A stretch of 64,000 nt of DNA from Lepidodermella squamata (Eukaryota; Gastrotricha). The translations under genes and the position numbers were made by a program. A model generated the notes under the pieces. It made no database searches, had not been told where the DNA came from, and worked only from the letters and a program-made list of their open reading frames with translations. Positions 15,426-25,229 of the stretch are shown here, piece by piece (positions within the stretch are counted from its first letter, which is position 1; every line of letters begins with the position of its first letter). The stretch spans positions 1,674,001 to 1,738,000 of the forward strand of contig JBLDXI010000042.1 in NCBI GenBank assembly GCA_047495785.1, given 5' to 3'.

Positions 15426-16916
15426 ATGTCCGAACTACTCGGGTTAGTCGCACTAATGCTACTTGCAATACTATTATGTGCAATAATACTAAGTCCCGAC
15501 GCATCCTCATATCAAGGCGGCAATTTTGAGTTGTTCGCCGAGCATTACGGATTAAAAATGCAAGAAATTAATGACCAGCTGATAAATCCACTGCCTAAAG
15601 AAGGCGGCCGAAAAATGCCATTCTTCACCTTACACATGGGGCAACTTCACAAGGGTGATTCCTTTGTTGTCATAGCGAGCCGTGGATCTGGAAAATCTCG
15701 CATTTGGGAAGAGTGGAGAAATGATTTCATTTCCATCGGGGAATACCTTGTCGTTAAAGTTGACAACCTGGATTTTAACGAGGCGCTGGCCAACTTCTGG
15801 GAACAGAAAGGTGTTCTCGACGCTGCAAACATTGGTGATTACATCGCCAACCACTGGACAGAACAAGAAATGGTCGATTTTGTTCATTCTCGTACGGTTC
15901 AGCTATTGCTAGGCGGCGAGCACAGATCTGAAATCATCCGGTCGCTCAGGGCCAGCAATGAAGACGAGAAGGTAATATTCGCACTGCTGATCATTCTGTA
16001 CTGCCCTACGTACCAACTGGAAACAGCAATAGACTTCGTCAATGAAATTTTTCCGACGAAATGCTATATGTTTAGTTGTGATACAAAAGTGACACAACAT
16101 CAGTGTACCCCAATGGAGATCAACTACAATACGAACAGTCCTCTGCTGAAATATCTCTTGATACTACCTCCCGGCAACACTAAAATAAATGTGCTATGCT
16201 CAATCGCAAAAGCAAGAGGACGCAACGGAATAGATTCTGTGTTGCCTATTCAAGGTGGAGTTGAGCAACGGGCTTATTCCATGTTCAAAAGCTTGGTGGG
16301 AATCCTGAAGTCTAGAGTTAACAAGAAAACGTGGGTGGTTTTCGATGGCATAGACGAAGTGGAAATGTTCGACCTTGTTAGGAAAGACAAGTGCAACTCG
16401 CCGCCCTTCTCGAAAGTGATCAAATCGTTTCGCGATATTCTTAAAATGGCTGCTGACAACGCTGCAAAGTTTCAGGTTATGCTATTCCTGCCGCAGTGTC
16501 CTGGCCTCGACTTGAAACTGTCGCTTCCTGACTGGAGGGAAGACAAAGTTAAACTGGTGGAAATAATCTGGACCAAACCGTTGCTTCATGCGTACGGCGA
16601 TTTTGTTGTATCAAAGTTTCCACTGTACCAACGGGAAAGATTTGCGAGGTTCTTATGGTATTGGACAGTTCCAGAGAACTTTTCTACGCTAATCGGCGGC
16701 GACAATTGCGTCGATTATTTTTTAGCAGCAGTCGACTGCCCTCGCGAATTCAATCATTTGCTGAAATTGTTCATCCAGGAACTGGAAGTCGAAAATGAAC
16801 ACTTTGTAGGCAAATCCGACTGCTCAACTATCCAAAAGGCAGTTGGAGCATTCCAGGGAAATGCGAGCAGAGATGAAAGAAAAATATCCACTGAATATAC
16901 AAAGGACGAACTTTAA
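15426..16916 (+). CDS. Membrane-anchored P-loop NTPase ending in KDEL
   Basis: 496 residues, intronless. Residues about 4-22 form one hydrophobic membrane segment. Walker A is ASRGSGKS (about 84-91) and Walker B is WVVFDGIDEVE (about 302-312), with two acidic residues as in STAND/KAP/AAA-like NTPases; the exact clade is unclear. The last four residues are KDEL before the stop, the luminal ER-retention signal, which would make sense for a type II protein with its NTPase in the ER lumen, as in torsins. No introns, like most genes of the neighbouring element. An AATAAA signal occurs near 17011. It may be Polinton cargo or a host gene; I cannot tell. Confidence 0.7.
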   Translation: MSELLGLVALMLLAILLCAIILSPDASSYQGGNFELFAEHYGLKMQEINDQLINPLPKEGGRKMPFFTLHMGQLHKGDSFVVIASRGSGKSRIWEEWRNDFISIGEYLVVKVDNLDFNEALANFWEQKGVLDAANIGDYIANHWTEQEMVDFVHSRTVQLLLGGEHRSEIIRSLRASNEDEKVIFALLIILYCPTYQLETAIDFVNEIFPTKCYMFSCDTKVTQHQCTPMEINYNTNSPLLKYLLILPPGNTKINVLCSIAKARGRNGIDSVLPIQGGVEQRAYSMFKSLVGILKSRVNKKTWVVFDGIDEVEMFDLVRKDKCNSPPFSKVIKSFRDILKMAADNAAKFQVMLFLPQCPGLDLKLSLPDWREDKVKLVEIIWTKPLLHAYGDFVVSKFPLYQRERFARFLWYWTVPENFSTLIGGDNCVDYFLAAVDCPREFNHLLKLFIQELEVENEHFVGKSDCSTIQKAVGAFQGNASRDERKISTEYTKDEL

Positions 16917-17244
16917 GACTTCTAAGTTCGGTTGATTTGTTGATGAATTTAACAATCTGATGATTTACTGAATCAGCTTCTCTTTTGATTTCGCATATTG
17001 TGATGTCATAAATAAAATAAAAACAAGGATTTAACAACAGTGCGGTTTTCCGCATCGGTCCCCGCTTCCTCCGCTCCTTTTCATCATCCACACCAGCGAC
17101 CTGCTCCGCGAAATATAAGTTTAGAACCATTTCCCACCTCTTAGAGCTCGATTGTTTCCCCACATTTTGCGTGCTGAGATACATGGGTTTGAAAAGTGAA
17201 TTTACGCTTTTTTCCTGCGAGGCCAATTTGTTGACTGTTGCCAT
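16828..17244 (-). CDS. Uncertain small ORF, convergent with KDEL NTPase
   Basis: An ATG at 17244 opens 138 codons; the first about 65 residues (charged, KRWEMVLNLYFAE, then KERRKRG) look protein-like, while the end runs antisense into the 3' end of the NTPase gene. Probably either the first exon of a spliced gene or chance. No family recognised. Confidence 0.25.
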   Translation of the reverse strand: MATVNKLASQEKSVNSLFKPMYLSTQNVGKQSSSKRWEMVLNLYFAEQVAGVDDEKERRKRGPMRKTALLLNPCFYFIYDITICEIKREADSVNHQIVKFINKSTELRSLKVRPLYIQWIFFFHLCSHFPGMLQLPFG

Positions 17245-17687
17245 TGTTTAATATGCAGCGATTACGGAAAATCAGCGGCAATTTCAGACTGAAAAACCGG
17301 GTGGGATCAAAATCGCTCGAAAAAAACCCAAAATTAAGTTATCAACCGTCATTTATTGAGTAGTAGAACAAAGATGAACATTAACTGAGCTCATCACATG
17401 CATAATTCCAAGTTCAGGCCTTTACAGACTGAATTGTCTTTTAATCGGAAGTAACCAGCATGGTCGTGCTTTACAAACACCACCACGTGATTTCGGTCGA
17501 TTGTCGAGTTTTCACCATTCGATTTTAGAGCCGTAACATTTGCAAGCGGACAAAAATCGACTATGCTTTCGCAACCCCTTTGTTTTATGCTTTTTGGTTT
17601 CATGTTTCGCCATTTACAGCTTTTTTGAATTTCCTTCAAAAGTAAATGAAATTTTACTTATTTTTTAGGCAATGGAGTCCCGTGTTT
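17245..17687. other. Gene-poor spacer
   Basis: A minus-strand frame (about 17394-17639) has six cysteines and would need a TTG start or an upstream exon that I could not find. Nothing else supportable. Confidence 0.3.
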
Positions 17688-18441
17688 ATTGAATAATGTT
17701 GCTAACTCTTGACAGCCAACGAACAACGAACAGTGCTTGTGTACTTGGCTGTAATGCGAATAAACTTTATCATTATTTTCCAGTTTCCAGTTCGCTAAGC
17801 GTTTTAAAACTCATTTTAACAATTACACTTTCGCCAAAGAACCGGAAAACGCCATCAATTTAATTCATCTAGGCACTTTTGCCAACAAAATGGATTTCCT
17901 CTCTAACAAATCCGAAAATATCCGCTGATTTAGTCGAAGCTGTTCGAAACAATCGAATGCCCGTCTCTTTATAGTTTATAGTTTTGTTGCTTCAATTGAT
18001 AAATAGTAAATAGGAAATATCTTTGCCGTTACACTTTCATGTGTCCGAAATCAGTTTCAGAGCATGTGTGACTGGATAAAATGAAAAATAATTGAGCTCA
18101 TTTTTCTTAATTTTAATGGCCTCAACACTCAACACTCATTCGCAGGTTATTCGCAGGTTATACCCCCTGCTTTTCCTTGAGCTAAAAAATGGATTTTTTC
18201 GATGAAACGCGTGCTTTATTTGCGCCATTTTATAAAACAAAATGACTAAAAGAAACGTGAAAACACAAAAAATTTATAAACGATATGAACGAATATCAAT
18301 GAAACGACCATTTTATTTTCATTTTATTTTAAAATGAAATAAAATTGAGATAAAGAAACGCACCCATAGTTTATTCGCACTACAAATAAGTACATAACAC
18401 GAACACAGTTCGTTGCCTTTCAAGAGTTAGCAACATTATTC
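17688..18441. mobile_element. Non-autonomous inverted-repeat element (MITE/foldback), about 750 bp
   Basis: The left end (AATAATGTTGCTAACTCTTG near 17692, continuing to TGCGAATAAACTTT near 17755) is repeated in inverse near 18441 and 18370, giving diverged terminal inverted repeats of about 80 bp. There is no coding capacity inside. The right terminus overlaps the stop codon of the LamG/mucin gene. Target duplications were not resolved. Confidence 0.6.
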
Positions 18442-18838
18442 AGCGTTGTAAATGAACACAGCGACTCCATAGACTGCGTAAATCAGTCCAAATGTGATTT
18501 TGCTCGAGCTGCTCTTTTGCGCAACTGGGGTACTCTCGGCTTTCGATGCTGGGGTAGTTGCTGATGATGCGGCAGCAGAAGCTGTAGATGAAATAGTCTC
18601 ATCCTGTTTTGACGTCGAAACTCCGGTGGTTGTTGTGGTTGACTTTATTGTCATTTGCGTGCTGCTCTTTTGCGCAACTGGGGTACTCTCGGCTTTCGAT
18701 GCTGGGCCAGTTGCTGATGATGCGGTCTCACCCTGTTTTGACGTCGAAACTCCGGTGGTTGTTGTGGTTGGCTTTGTTGTCATTTGCGTGGTACCTTTAG
18801 TCGACGTCGGGGATGCTGTCGTGGCTGGGACTGCGGCG

Positions 18839-18878
<40 letters not shown>

Positions 18879-20173
18879 AAGAGCTCGTCGTTCTTGACGT
18901 CGTTGTAGTCGTCATTGTAGTTGTGGTAGTCGCTGTGAATGGGCAAAAAATACATCTCGTCCTTAGCATTATTGCTGAGCATTACAGAAAATGAAGTTCA
19001 TCTCTTGCCTGGAATGGAGATTAAAATTTTTAAATAGGTAGGTTATCTCTTTCAAAAAATTAAAATGTCATCTAATTGTACAGGAACTTCAAAACGTTGA
19101 AACCTAAAACAAACAAAAAATTAAACAAAGAAGCTCCATAATCTTATCGATTTTTGTCTGCTTGAAAATGCCAGGGCTCTAGAATCGAACTCGAAAATCG
19201 ACTTAAACCCGAACCTTAACCAAGCCAGAACTTCAACTCTAATCCTAACTCCTAGCTACACGATTTCATGAAAATAAATATTCATGAAAGGCGATATTGT
19301 CATAAATATTTCTACACACTAATTTTCCCTAAATCTGTGATTGGAGTGAAAATTGGAGTGTTGTGTATTCATCGAGAAAGTATTGAGAAAAAGTAGGCTT
19401 GGCGAACGCTGGTCCTTACGTGGAGCATAGTAGTCTCTGCATACATACATCAGCGGGTTGTAATTGCTCAGATCCAGCTTCGTATAAAGAGCAACAGTAG
19501 TCAATGCGTCTTGCGTCCGAAAATTTGCGCCTAATTCCAATTTTGTGACATCGTAAAAATACGGCTTATCTTTCGCTTGGAACTTCGACACAGGTGCCCA
19601 TGATTGATATTCATTGATTGTTACATTGAAGACGCGCCTCATTCCGTCGTAGCCAATGCGAACAAAGTTCCATGATTGCCATTGTAAATCGCCGATGATG
19701 AAAGTTCCGCCGTCCATACCCAGGTAGTCGGTGGAGTAGCTCAACGTCAGGCTGGCCGTCTGTACTTTTACCGCAAGGCGAGGCATTTCTGTTCCGCCTA
19801 AAAACGAAATGATCCCGCCTGACATTGGACTCCATTTACCAACGTAATAGTAGAAGGTGAGTAGCCAGCCGTTGTAGCTGAACAGCCATTGATAATCTGG
19901 TGATTGGACCACTGTTATTCCCGTTTCACCGGTGAAGCATGTCCCTGGCGTTCCCGATGGGCCAATGCAATCGTACTGCCAGCTATTGTGCTTCTTTTCC
20001 AGCGAAGGGCTGCCTATGTTCACCTCGTTACTTAACGACGTGTTATCCAGAGGGAAAAGCAGCTTAAGGTCGCTTTTTTGAGGCAGTAGCGCTAGTAATG
20101 GATGTTGTGCACTTCCATCAAATGGCAAATTTAACAGCGAAAAAGCCGCTACTAATAGTACTCTTCCGAACAT
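18436..20173 (-). CDS. Secreted LamG/concanavalin-like protein with Thr-rich stalk and C-terminal hydrophobic anchor
   Basis: Exon 1 (20173-19420) encodes a signal peptide (MFGRVLLVAAFSLLNL) and a beta-rich domain of about 230 residues with paired Trp-rich strands (SWNFVRIGYDGMRR, WQSW) typical of LamG/concanavalin-like lectins. A GT donor at 19419 and a CAG acceptor at 18933 (487-nt intron) join it in frame to a Thr/Ser-rich mucin-like stretch that contains two near-identical blocks (TTTTTGVSTSKQ, PASKAESTPVAQKS). The C-terminus (ITFGLIYAVYGVAVFIY) is a membrane or GPI-attachment signal. Expected cell surface, heavily O-glycosylated. The stop codon lies inside the end of an inverted-repeat element. 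Confidence 0.65.
18839..18878 (-). repeat. Trinucleotide microsatellite coding for polythreonine
   Basis: About 13 copies of GTA on the plus strand (TAC/ACT on the coding minus strand) encode a pure threonine run in the mucin-like stalk. Length is probably polymorphic. Confidence 0.85.
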
Positions 20174-20451
20174 TATTTAACGACTAATGTGCTGAAAGAA
20201 TGCTGGAAGTTTCAGGTAACACAGATGAAACAAATGCTGAAGATCTGACGCTTCTCGTTTGCAGTCTAGCGGCGCACTATTGTAGTTATTTCATCAAAAA
20301 TCAGTGACGGGGAGCTCTCGTTGTCGTGGGGCCGACAGTGGTAATTTAGAACAAACAACCTTCTCAGTAAACACAGAAACATTGCAGCTTACTATTTGAT
20401 TTTTCTTTCGGCATCCGCCAATATAATTTGTTGATCGAAATTGCAATTTTC
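20174..20451. other. Upstream region of the LamG/mucin gene
   Basis: AT-rich promoter side of the minus-strand gene; no ORF or repeat I can support. Confidence 0.3.
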
Positions 20452-21136
20452 GCACATTTTCAGGCCCGCCTACGTTACGGCTCTGCGCGCGCTCCTATTG
20501 GTCAGCTCATTTTGAACTGAAATCAAAAGGCAATCTATGAATTTCACGTCGGCTTTTACATCGAATTGAAGTAAATTGAATTCTCTATCGATTGAATATA
20601 GATTTGTTACAATTGAAATTTCGGAATTATACATTTGACGTGCACAATTTTTACTTGGTGGTGCGCCTACGTGAGGTCACCCGCCCTAATTTTTCAGTGC
20701 ACGTAAAACTTTTTCCCTTTCAATTTTTCGAGCGAGAACCCTATATTCAATCGATAGAGGATTAAATTCTCTTCATTTTGGCATAAAAACCGCCACGAAA
20801 AGTTCAAGTTACTCTTTGACAACTGCGCGCGCGGTAAAATTAGCGATAAAAAACAGTGCGCGCGGCTTGGGCGAGTGAGCGTGCCTTGTAAATATGTCCT
20901 AAAGTTAGCCACGTTTGCTTATTTTTCGTACCTACCATGCACATTTTATATCGATAGATAAAGATTTTTTCGGTTGAAATTATGTTTTATAAATCTGATA
21001 GAATATATGCGAAATGCGCAACTTTTTTGGGTTAAAATTGATTCAGTTGTGCGTGTGTTGCGTAACAGTGTGCGCGAAATGGCCGGCCAATAGGAGCGCG
21101 CGCAGAGCCGTAACGTAGGCGGGCCTGATAATGTGC
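20452..21136. mobile_element. MITE-like element with about 50-bp terminal inverted repeats
   Basis: GCCCGCCTACGTTACGGCTC near 20464 recurs inverted near 21105-21125; the match extends to about 50 bp (20452-20501 and 21086-21136). A second, internal inverted pair built on TCTATCGATTGAATATAG lies at about 20582-20600 and 20742-20760. No coding capacity. The nested pairs suggest a foldback element or one MITE inside another. Confidence 0.65.
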
Positions 21137-22160
21137 GCAATTTTCCCGAAAAGTCTTAACCAGACAAAACGGATTTTCTATTGCGACTTGCGAACCACCA
21201 TTGTTCGAGATTTTGTAGCTAATATTGCGGATGGCCTCATACGTAGACGTAAACTTTCACTGTGCTCCCGCTCCGAGGCCATCGCTGGAGGTTACTGATG
21301 CAATGTTGCTCCATGAATTATTCCTCATCGCCCGCATTTGCTCTGAATAATTTATTGGTCATAGCCACATCAAAAGTTCATAGTAAAACCCCTATGAAAT
21401 GTACAGCTGCTGTGCACTATCCCCGCAACTTCAAACCCTTTTCTCTTCTGGGAACCATCATGCCCTTTTAGGAGCAAAAATATCGTTGATCGCTTTTTGC
21501 GCGATAAATAATCGTCGGTAAATATTCGTCGGTGAATTCACATATCAAATTTTATAAATTAATTTCAGAGCTTCATTTAAGGATGCTTGCATCCTTATAA
21601 GTCGGCAATGATATATCATTTTTTACATAGCCAAGAGAGAATAACAGTATTTCTGCGACATGAAGCTGGCATAATTATTCAGTAGCAAACCAGAAAACCC
21701 TTGGTACGGCCCAGGACGCGTAGGCGGATAATTCGAGGGCTGGAAACAAAATCAGATTACTGACGAGTCTTATCTCTGGCGGAAGTTTTCGCTCTGTCGA
21801 CAAGAAGCTAACTTCAAAAACTCTAGCCACATGTCCTTGCGTCGTGGTAGTCATGTTATTTTAGGACAGTACGCGGTGCCTGAAAAAGTCGCTGCGTTGG
21901 CGCCGCGCCGGGTACGTGGTACGTTGTCCCCCGTGCGCCGCGTTGCCGACTTCGGCTTTGTCGCATTTGCCTCAAACGGTCAAGATACAACTTCGCCGCA
22001 AGGACCAAACAAGACACTCCGCATCATCCTGGAAGTAATAGGCCTGCTACTTCAGAGACTCCTTGTACTAAAATATTCGTGCGCCGCGCGCATTCTCATA
22101 AAAACCACGCGATTTGTATATTTAAAAATTCGTCAAATTTTCGTAAATTTCTGCTCCATT
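21137..22160. other. Non-coding region
   Basis: A plus-strand ORF at 21831-22250 is Arg-rich in its first half and runs into the TTGAGCA repeat array, so I treat it as chance. No supportable gene. Confidence 0.3.
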
Positions 22161-22420
22161 TATCTCTCCTTTGAGCATTCGTTGTGCATCATCCCGGCCC
22201 GGTGCTCAATTTCGTTGAGCATCTTTGAGCATTCCGTTAAGCACTGTTGAGCACTCCGTTGAGCAGCGTTGTGCACATTGATCACAAATTGAGACTTTTC
22301 TTTAGGCATGTTGTGCATCTTTAAGCAGCCTTCAAGCACTCTTTCAGCGGCTCTTGAGCATCGCGTTCAGCACCAGATTAAGCACCAGTCGTCAATGACA
22401 CAATTCAATTAAAAAAAATC

Positions 22421-22496
22421 AGTCTCGGGCGGGAATTGAACCAGTGACCACTGCTCCCAAGCCCGCAATCCAATCCATTCAGCCACTGGTTCCTCA
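22421..22496 (-). repeat. tRNA-derived (SINE-like) sequence with A and B boxes
   Basis: Read on the minus strand it has an A box (TGGCTGAATGG), a B box (GGTTCAATTCC) at suitable spacing and an oligo-T run just after (plus-strand A8 at 22411-22418), i.e. an internal Pol III promoter and terminator. The T and acceptor stems do not pair well, so it is not called a functional tRNA. Confidence 0.5.
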
Positions 22497-22500
22497 TTAA

Positions 22501-22881
22501 CCCTTAGCCGCCGAAGACGTGTACACGCGTTAATTCCGGAGAAAAATCACCGTGGTCGGAGGATTTGGGCTATCGAACCCATTGTTGCGTCATAAATTAT
22601 GATAAATCAATAGCAAGAAACAAGCACTCCCCGAAAATCCAAATTTTCAAAGCCATTCTGACCAGGTCGAAAATAGTGAGAAAATTTTTAAATGACTTGT
22701 TAACACGTCATAGCAACGGCAACCCAGGTAAATTTCTTCTGAAAAAGAGGTTCGGCTTTCAATCTAAGGCTAAATGTAAGACTTTCTGCCGACTCAGAAT
22801 TTGATTTTAGCCTCTTCTTGATTTTCTGGGATTTTCTGAAAGGTGCTCGAGTTAACACGTCATTGCGCCGGCGGCTAAGGG
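22501..22881. mobile_element. piggyBac-type MITE with TTAA target duplication
   Basis: Ends are CCCTTAGCCGCCG (22501) and the inverse CGGCGGCTAAGGG (ending 22881), directly flanked on both sides by TTAA (22497-22500 and 22882-22885). The CCCT-start termini and TTAA duplication are diagnostic of piggyBac-type elements. No transposase inside. It lies within the TA-flanked element. Confidence 0.8.
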
Positions 22882-23018
22882 TTAATGGATACCATCAAAA
22901 ATCGACTTATCGATCATTTCATTTGTTAAAAAGTTTGCTACTTTGGCAGTTTTCTGTAATTGTAAGACTCCGCAATCGAGCCATTTGCAAACAAAAAAGT
23001 AAAAAATCGGGGAAAAGC

Positions 23019-23085
23019 AATCAGTCGCGGGCGGAAATCGAACCAGTGACCACTGCCCTCACACTCATTCTTGTCATCTGATAAC
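23019..23085 (-). repeat. Second tRNA B-box-like repeat
   Basis: The minus strand reads GGTTCGATTTCCGCCCG with the same upstream CAGTGGTCACT as the copy at 22421-22496. The A-box half is poorly kept. Probably a diverged copy of the same tRNA-derived repeat. Confidence 0.4.
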
Positions 23086-23290
23086 CTGCTATCCTGTTGA
23101 GCACAAGTTGAGCACTTGCGATAGGTTTCGGGTGACGTTGAGCACAAATTGCGCGCAAATTGAGCTGCCATTGAGCAATCATTGAGCATTTTGAGCACAA
23201 GTTGTGCAATTGAGCAAAAGTGCTCAAAGGAGAGATATTATTATTTCTTTGAACAACTTCGATTTATCCAAGTTTTAATTTTAATTTCAG

Positions 23291-23732
23291 ATTCAATCGC
23301 TGACCAGCCTGTGGTTCGTTGCTACAAGAAATCGAATGGCAATTTCGAAACATGCAGACCCGTTTGCCAGAATGACGAATTCCAGGTAAAATGTCGCTGA
23401 ATTATCCGTAGTCTAATTGAAGTTTGTTTCAGAGCAAGCCAAAGTATATCTTCAAAAACCTGGCTAGTTGTCTGAAAGGGGTGAGATTTCCCTGCATTAT
23501 TTCTGTTAACCTCCCGAATTTTCGATTATTTTTAGGGGGCCCGGCTGTGTAAGCGTAATCGCAACCAGAAATATTGCATGGGGTCTAACAGATCGTGCAA
23601 GAAACAAGTAAATCTAATAATTCTTTAATATTCTCATATTGTGCATTTGTTGATGTGTGATAGGTCAACATTTTCGGATCATCGGAGCTGTTTGCCGACA
23701 ATCTTGCAGCATGCAAAGCAGCCAACTCTTGA
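23291..23732 (+). pseudogene. Orphan C-terminal fragment of an astacin gene (last two four-cysteine modules)
   Basis: Four short exons with GT-AG introns encode the same last modules as the astacin ending at 34672 (ADQPVVRCYKKSNGNFETC, then LCKRNR, then FGSSELFADNLAACKAAN). The nucleotide match to that gene is nearly exact across exon 1 (two or three differences in about 80). No upstream astacin, EGF, CUB or kringle exons precede it; instead the TA-flanked transposon ends 53 bp upstream. It is therefore a recent partial duplication, probably non-functional unless spliced to something else. Confidence 0.75.
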
Positions 23733-24112
23733 ATTTACTAGAGGCAAACAATCGAATACAACTTTTCTCGATTGATGACTAATTCTTGACTCACGAACTC
23801 TCGAAATCAATAAAGCGATCTAATTTCGATTAGAATTATTGGCGATCAGGTCGCGATTTTGAAAGTTCGAGTATAAAGTATGGTGTATTCGGAAAGGAAA
23901 AAAGAGTCAACAATGATGAATTCCAAGAAAAAATTCCATTGATTTATTAGAATCAGTCTATGCAATGGCGGCCTGTTAAGTTTGCTTATTCTTGATTAAT
24001 TCTGTTTGTTGATTACTTTATGAGCGAATTTTCTATAATGGGCAGAGCCGAAGGCTGAAAAACACGAATTTATCAGTTCGCTATGAATCAAGGTTAAAGT
24101 CTTACCAGTTTG

Positions 24113-24399
24113 CTAATTTGTGTCCTGATTGTCGTGTGACATCGCCATTTCGTGAGTCTCTTCCATCGCTTTCCTGTCCGGGAAACAATAGTATATGGAG
24201 CCGGTCTGACGACATGTGCTATTCATTGATTACAGTAATGGTTTGATTTTAGGAAATGTTCAAAATTAGAAACTCACTATCCGGCGCAGCAAGGCAGACT
24301 TATGCCACACTCCCCAATCGCGCACCTCGACTTACTCGGCAGAGCAGTAACTGCTGCGAAAACAGCGAAAATGGCAATAATGCAGAAGGCAGCTTTCAT
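24113..24399 (-). CDS. Secreted six-cysteine knottin (ICK-type) peptide
   Basis: ATG at 24399. The first about 20 residues are a classic signal peptide (MKAAFCIIAIFAVFAAV). A 59-nt intron (24219-24277; GTGAG donor, ATAG acceptor) joins the two exons in frame, and together they give the cysteine frame C-x4-C-x5-CC-x4-C-x8-C, the inhibitor cystine knot pattern. An acidic/polar tail of about 20 residues follows the last Cys. A minus-strand AATAAA lies near 23945. Knottins of this type include antimicrobial peptides, channel-acting venom peptides and signalling peptides; nothing in the sequence decides between them. No neighbour suggests a pathway. Confidence 0.7.
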
Positions 24400-24871
24400 T
24401 TCGAGGGAATGTGCTTGATAATTGGTTCAAAACGTAGCTTGCTTTAAATGCCTTTTCCTGGCGTTATATAGGCTCTAATAGGCCTTATCACTCTCTCACG
24501 CGCACCAATTTGTAGGGATATCTTTTGTAAAGAGGTCATAAGCCCCCCAAAAAATGATTAATTCCAGACATTTATTGATAAAAATTTATTTTGAGCGTCA
24601 CCCTGGTAAGTCAAAAAAGACGGAGTGTCAGAAGCAGCGTTAATTATTAGGTGAGATACGTTATCAATTCCGAAAGAAAATGGTACCGACATTAAAAAGT
24701 AATGCGCTCGGTTCATTCCTTGAGAGTGCGCTTTATTAAAGACCTTATGAGACCAGGTTAAATGAGCAACTTTTGGCTAAAATCATGATAAAAAAAGTCA
24801 CCAGAAACTAAGCTTTCAGTGCAGCTTTCAGTGTGCGAAGTACCGGGGAGCGGGGAGTACGGGTGGTACCT

Positions 24872-25045
24872 TATGAGATCTTCAGTCTCCCAACTGAGCT
24901 TTCTGAGCAGGGCGCGAAGTACGGGGGGAATGAGGGGTATCGTGCCCCTAGTTCGGCAGGCCAAGGTGGAAAACACCGAAAAAACCACAGGGTCATAACT
25001 TCTGGGCCTGAAAATACCCACTAGATCGAGGATCCTACTTCGCGC
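24872..25045 (+). repeat. Dispersed repeat, copy A
   Basis: Contains GGGGTATCGT, AGTTCGGCAGGCC, GGTGGAAAA, GGGCCTGAAAATAC and AATTCGCGCAC-like blocks in the same order as a copy at about 45120-45262 inside an astacin intron. No ORF of interest. Confidence 0.6.
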
Positions 25046-25229
25046 ACTTTATCTGAGCTTGATGGCTGATATTCTACGAAAGGACGTTGCATCCTAAGTC
25101 ATTGGCGCCATAACCACGTAAATAAAAAAATTTATACAATGACGGGGTAATCCCCGTTGCCGTGTGGCGCCTTTGTTCGTTAGGTCGAGATACTGATGGA
25201 ACACATCAGTATTACAGTGCTCCCTCGAT

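Larger units (their letters stand above)
22161..23237. mobile_element. TA-flanked non-autonomous transposon with TTGAGCA arrays
   Basis: A perfect 17-bp inverted pair (TATCTCTCCTTTGAGCA at 22161-22177 and its inverse at 23221-23237) begins and ends with TA, as for Tc1/mariner-type target duplications. Inside both ends lie dense arrays of a TTGAGCA/GAGCAC heptamer (about 22171-22385 and 23095-23225), resembling transposase-binding subterminal repeats. A tRNA-like repeat and a piggyBac-type MITE sit in the middle. Confidence 0.65.

Noticed and set aside
17394-17639. Cys-rich minus-strand ORF that might be a secreted peptide
   Set aside because: No ATG, no signal peptide and no upstream exon or acceptor that I could identify.
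18494-18994. Plus-strand valine-rich ORF of 166 codons
   Set aside because: It is the antisense shadow of the Thr-rich exon; the minus strand has the signal peptide gene, splice sites and membrane anchor.
21831-22250. 139-codon plus-strand ORF
   Set aside because: The second half is the TTGAGCA repeat array and a transposon TIR; no conserved motif or splice context.
22171-22385. CRISPR-like array of TTGAGCA units
   Set aside because: Units are 7 bp with irregular spacing in a eukaryotic transposon end; no repeat-spacer structure.
22421-22496. Functional tRNA gene
   Set aside because: A and B boxes and a terminator are present, but T and acceptor stems do not pair, and a second diverged copy nearby points to a SINE-like repeat.
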